This document shows positions 61,511-64,000 of a stretch of 64,000 bases of DNA, piece after piece. Made by a program: the position numbers and the translations under genes. The notes beneath the pieces were generated by a model. It saw nothing but the letters and a program-made list of their open reading frames with translations, did not search any database and was not told where the DNA came from. The stretch's first letter is position 1, and each line of letters starts with the position of its first letter. The DNA comes from CAZIOH01 sp964540815. GTDB taxonomy: Bacteria; Myxococcota_A; Polyangia; Fen-1088. The stretch lies in assembly GCA_964540815.1 (NCBI GenBank), contig CAZIOH010000030.1, forward strand, positions 1 through 64,000. Direction: 5' to 3'.

Positions 61511-62440
61511 GTGAGGCTCGTGCGCAGGACGGCGGTGATCCGTGCCGCGTCCGCCGGCGCCGCCTCGCGTTCCCTCCTGGCTGCGCTCGCGGCCTTGGCG
61601 GCCTTGGCGGGGTGGCCGGCACCCGCCCTCGGCGCGGACGCGTTCGAGATCCAGGTGTACGACGGCACCGCCAACCCGGCCGGGGTGTTCGGCCTCGAGC
61701 TGCACGTCAACGACGCCATCGACGGGGTCAAGACCGCGCCGCCCCCCGAGCTGCCGCCGCATCACCTGCTGCACGTGACGCTCGAGCCCTCCCTCGGGGT
61801 CACGCGGTTCTGGGAGCTCGGCGCCTACCTCCAGACCGCCCTGCGGGCCGACGGGGGTGGCTACGAATTCGCGGGGGCCAAGCTCCGGTCCAAGCTGGTG
61901 ACTCCGGGCGGGTGGCGACCCCATCTTCGGCTCGGCCTCAACATGGAGGCCGGTCACCTCCTCGCGCGCTACGCCCCCGAGCGCTGGGGCGCCGAGCTGC
62001 GTCCCATCGTGGCGTGGGAGGACGCTCGCTTCTTGCTTGCGGTCAATCCCATCGTCGGGATTCCCCTCACCGGCGGTGCGCCCACCTTCGAGCCGGCCGC
62101 CATGGCCCTGGTCAAGATCGGCGGCGTCTTGTCGGCGGGCCTCGAGTACTACGGCGATCTCGGTGCCATCGTCACGTCCGGGCATCGCGAGGCTGGCGAG
62201 CACACCTTGTTCGAGGTCGTCAACCTGCTGTCGCTCCCGAACCTCGAGCTCGACGCCGGGCTCGGGGAAGGCCTCACCTCCAGCAGCAGCCGGCTCGTCG
62301 CGAAGGTGATAGTCGGCTATGTCTTCGAGCGCGCGGCATCCGCGGCCGCGCCACCAGCGTCCTCGGGGATGGGCCGAGGGCCCGGCGGCACGCGTGGGCT
62401 CACAACGCCATCCCCAGCGCCCGGAGCTGACCCTCGATGA
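61511..62440 (+). CDS. Outer-membrane-like hypothetical protein
   Basis: A 309-residue exported protein: a basic leader and Ala/Leu-rich signal (LLAALAALAALAGWPAPALGA) with likely cleavage before DAFEIQVYDG. The body is a succession of amphipathic strands (LEPSLGVTRFWELGAYLQTAL, HLRLGLNMEAGHL, AGLEYYGDLGAIV), as in small beta-barrel proteins predicted to sit in the outer membrane. The function is unknown. The start is GTG at 61511 or 61520. The last 41 bases overlap the opposite-strand SMUG gene, so the Pro/Gly-rich tail may not be conserved. Confidence 0.68.
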   Translation: MRLVRRTAVIRAASAGAASRSLLAALAALAALAGWPAPALGADAFEIQVYDGTANPAGVFGLELHVNDAIDGVKTAPPPELPPHHLLHVTLEPSLGVTRFWELGAYLQTALRADGGGYEFAGAKLRSKLVTPGGWRPHLRLGLNMEAGHLLARYAPERWGAELRPIVAWEDARFLLAVNPIVGIPLTGGAPTFEPAAMALVKIGGVLSAGLEYYGDLGAIVTSGHREAGEHTLFEVVNLLSLPNLELDAGLGEGLTSSSSRLVAKVIVGYVFERAASAAAPPASSGMGRGPGGTRGLTTPSPAPGADPR

Positions 62441-63176
62441 TCGGGGCCCAGCCGGTGTTGGCGCGCGGATTGGCGGGGCTCGGATGCAAGATGCTCGCGA
62501 CCGGCACCCCGGACGGCCCGAGCGCGAGCTCGGCGCGGGTGGCCGCGAAGGCCCCGACCCCGACCACCAGGGCGGGCGCCAGGACCGCCGCCATCTCGAC
62601 GAGGGCGCGATCGCAGGCCGCGAACAGGGGAGCCTGCTCCGTCGCCGGGAGCTTGTCGGGGGTCCGGTTCTGACCGCGCGCCTCCATGAAGACCAGCGGG
62701 CAGTAGTTGATCACGAAGAAGCGCTGGAAGAAGGCCTGCGGCGTCCCGAAGCGCTCCCGCGCCCAGCCCCACAGGCGCGTACCGCTCACCTCGCCGCGGG
62801 GGCATTCGAAGCCCCGGACCGGGCGCGCCGGATGTTCGCGCGGGGGGCGCCCGACCGGGGCCGACACCCCGAGGAAGTCGCGCACCATGGCCACGTCGCC
62901 GAAGGGAACCCCGGTCTGCGCCATCCCGAACGGGCCGGGGTTCATCCCGAGCAGCAGCACCCGACCGCGCGGCGTGCCGGCCCCTGGCTCGCCGTATCGG
63001 GTGAGATACGCCTCGTGCGAAGCACGTGCGTACACGAGGGGGTTGTAGACGAACGCCGTCGGCGGCCCGAACCGCAACCCGCCAGCGCGCCGGGCCAGGG
63101 CTCGGCTGATGGCGACGAGCCCCGAAGGCTTCGAAGGGCCCGAAGGCTCCGAAGGAATCGACGGCTTCGACGGCAT
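62400..63176 (-). CDS. SMUG-type uracil-DNA glycosylase
   Basis: A 258-residue DNA repair enzyme that removes uracil or oxidised pyrimidines. The active-site block GMNPGPFGMAQTGVPFGD (77-94) and the C-terminal HPSPANPRAN are the SMUG1 signatures; VINYCPLVFME lies between them. An unusual leader of KPSIPSEPSGPSKPSG repeats precedes the fold, encoded by repeated GAAGG-type DNA, and may be disordered. No alternative start lies between the leader and the domain. Its 3' end overlaps the outer-membrane-like gene. SMUG1 relatives are uncommon in bacteria compared with Ung. Confidence 0.92.
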   Translation of the reverse strand: MPSKPSIPSEPSGPSKPSGLVAISRALARRAGGLRFGPPTAFVYNPLVYARASHEAYLTRYGEPGAGTPRGRVLLLGMNPGPFGMAQTGVPFGDVAMVRDFLGVSAPVGRPPREHPARPVRGFECPRGEVSGTRLWGWARERFGTPQAFFQRFFVINYCPLVFMEARGQNRTPDKLPATEQAPLFAACDRALVEMAAVLAPALVVGVGAFAATRAELALGPSGVPVASILHPSPANPRANTGWAPIIEGQLRALGMAL

Positions 63177-63180
63177 GGGG

Positions 63181-64000
63181 TCAGTCGAAGACCGCCTCCA
63201 CGCGGAGGATCTTGTTCAGCGACGAGAGCGACTGGGCGTGATCCATCGCCGCGAAGACGTGCGACTGTTCGATGGCGAGGGCCTCGGGATGGCGTTCGAC
63301 GAGCGCGACGTAGTGCGCGAAGTACCGCTCCGCCGGGACCGTGCCCTTCGGAGCCACCGCGCAGCGAACCACCGCATGGAGCGCGAAGCGGCCGGGGAGA
63401 TGCTCCTGCACCAGGCGCCAGCGCCGGAGCTGCGCGAGCGCGCGCCTTCCGCCCACCCCCGGCGCGCGGGCCAGGGCGGCGAGCGAGGCCGCGCTCATGT
63501 GATCCCCCGGACAGTGGGCCAGCACCAGCAACATGCGCCGCGCCTGAGGCGACAGGGCCCGCCAGGCCCAGTCGACCACCAGCCGCACCTCGATCACGTC
63601 GTCCTCGTGGACCATCGGGCGCACCCGGGCCACCTGTTGCTCGACCAGCCAGACACGCAGGTCCTCCGGGGTGGCGGCCCCGGCAGCGACCAGTGCGTCG
63701 CACATGTCGAGCGCCAGCGGATTCCAGCGCAAGAGCCGGGTCAGCGCCCGCACCCGCGGGAAGGGCGTACGTCGGGCCTGGATGAGCGGAGGGATCACCG
63801 GGAACACCGCGACCCCGGACAGGAGGCACCGCCTGGCGGTGAGGATGAAGGTGGTTGGCGTTCCCTCGAGCGCCTCGAAGAAGCGGGCCATCGCCCGATC
63901 GTTCTCGTGGTTGTCGAGCACCCACAGGGTCGGGCCGCGCGCGAGCAGGGCCTGGCGCACGCTGTCCACCAGCGGCTCGCGCGGGGCACCGAGCCGCAAT
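63181..64000 (-). CDS. STAND/AfsR-like ATPase regulator, C-terminal part (cut by window edge)
   Basis: At least 273 residues of a larger protein whose N-terminus lies beyond the right edge. The segment TLWVLDNHEN looks like a Walker B strand, followed by FILTARRCLL and a helical region (LTRLLRWNPLALDMCDALVAAG) typical of NB-ARC or AfsR-type signalling ATPases. DWAWRALSPQARRMLLVLAHCPGDH resembles the winged-helix portion that follows. The apparent TTG start at 63999 is only the window limit. It ends four bases before the SMUG gene on the same strand, so the two are probably co-transcribed. Confidence 0.65.
   Translation of the reverse strand, partial: LRLGAPREPLVDSVRQALLARGPTLWVLDNHENDRAMARFFEALEGTPTTFILTARRCLLSGVAVFPVIPPLIQARRTPFPRVRALTRLLRWNPLALDMCDALVAAGAATPEDLRVWLVEQQVARVRPMVHEDDVIEVRLVVDWAWRALSPQARRMLLVLAHCPGDHMSAASLAALARAPGVGGRRALAQLRRWRLVQEHLPGRFALHAVVRCAVAPKGTVPAERYFAHYVALVERHPEALAIEQSHVFAAMDHAQSLSSLNKILRVEAVFD

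Noticed and set aside
58648..61731. A 1027-residue minus-strand open frame
   Set aside because: It lies opposite the double hydrolase and partly overlaps the ECF sigma gene; Arg/Gly/Pro-rich and without domain motifs.
1..64000. tRNA or rRNA genes, prophage, integrase or restriction system
   Set aside because: None was seen on reading both strands; weak cloverleaf-like matches did not have a proper acceptor stem and anticodon loop.

Overview
The window is very GC-rich, densely coded chromosomal DNA. Large lipoproteins with long Gly/Ser/Thr linkers, a TPR-containing Ser/Thr kinase, PEGA-domain proteins and a hybrid GAF histidine kinase suggest a soil-type myxobacterium or relative (Myxococcota, formerly Deltaproteobacteria). 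This placement is inferred from gene content only. I see no tRNA, rRNA, CRISPR array, prophage or plasmid replication gene.

Layout. 0-8.5 kb is mostly housekeeping: the 5' end of pyrG, a small receiver protein, a DCC protein, ribF, dapA-dapB (lysine/diaminopimelate), murQ-anmK (cell-wall sugar recycling), a LEA14-like lipoprotein and an M48 lipoprotein protease. 8.5-19.4 kb holds small lipoproteins, a Cys-repeat protein, a DapB-like dehydrogenase, a methyltransferase fused to a very long coiled coil, and an L,D-transpeptidase/PEGA gene pair. 19.4-29.8 kb has cellobiose phosphorylase, a secreted CxxCH protein, rpmE, prfA, a YjbQ protein, a receiver-GAF-histidine kinase, a G3E GTPase and Fe-superoxide dismutase. 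29.8-34.2 kb carries a UbiA prenyltransferase that converges on a three-gene set of type III polyketide synthase, ICMT-like methyltransferase and FAD oxygenase. That set has the composition of the Streptomyces srsABC phenolic-lipid operon.

34.3-54.4 kb is a plant-polymer attack locus made almost wholly of predicted lipoproteins with low-complexity linkers: GH28 polygalacturonase, PL3 and PL9 pectate lyases, a free carbohydrate-binding-like protein, GH8 glucanase, a PETase/cutinase-like polyester hydrolase, a decayed lipoprotein, a CE12-type rhamnogalacturonan acetylesterase and a 1112-residue protein with 14 Cys-rich repeats. A transmembrane Ser/Thr kinase sits in the middle. Together these could de-esterify and cut pectin, cut beta-glucan and open cutin-like polyester. 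The cytoplasmic cellobiose phosphorylase upstream could use cellobiose that is released.

54.5-64 kb holds a TPR/PEGA protein, a VapBC toxin-antitoxin pair with an AT-rich palindromic operator, a DUF3052 protein, a VIT-family transporter, an ECF sigma factor, a double alpha/beta-hydrolase with unusual nucleophile residues, an outer-membrane-like protein, a SMUG-type uracil-DNA glycosylase and a truncated STAND-type regulator.

Non-coding items include REP-like GC hairpins, a compound CTAG-bounded inverted-repeat element near 36.1 kb, and hairpins between several convergent gene pairs. Functions are read from motifs by eye; no database search was run.
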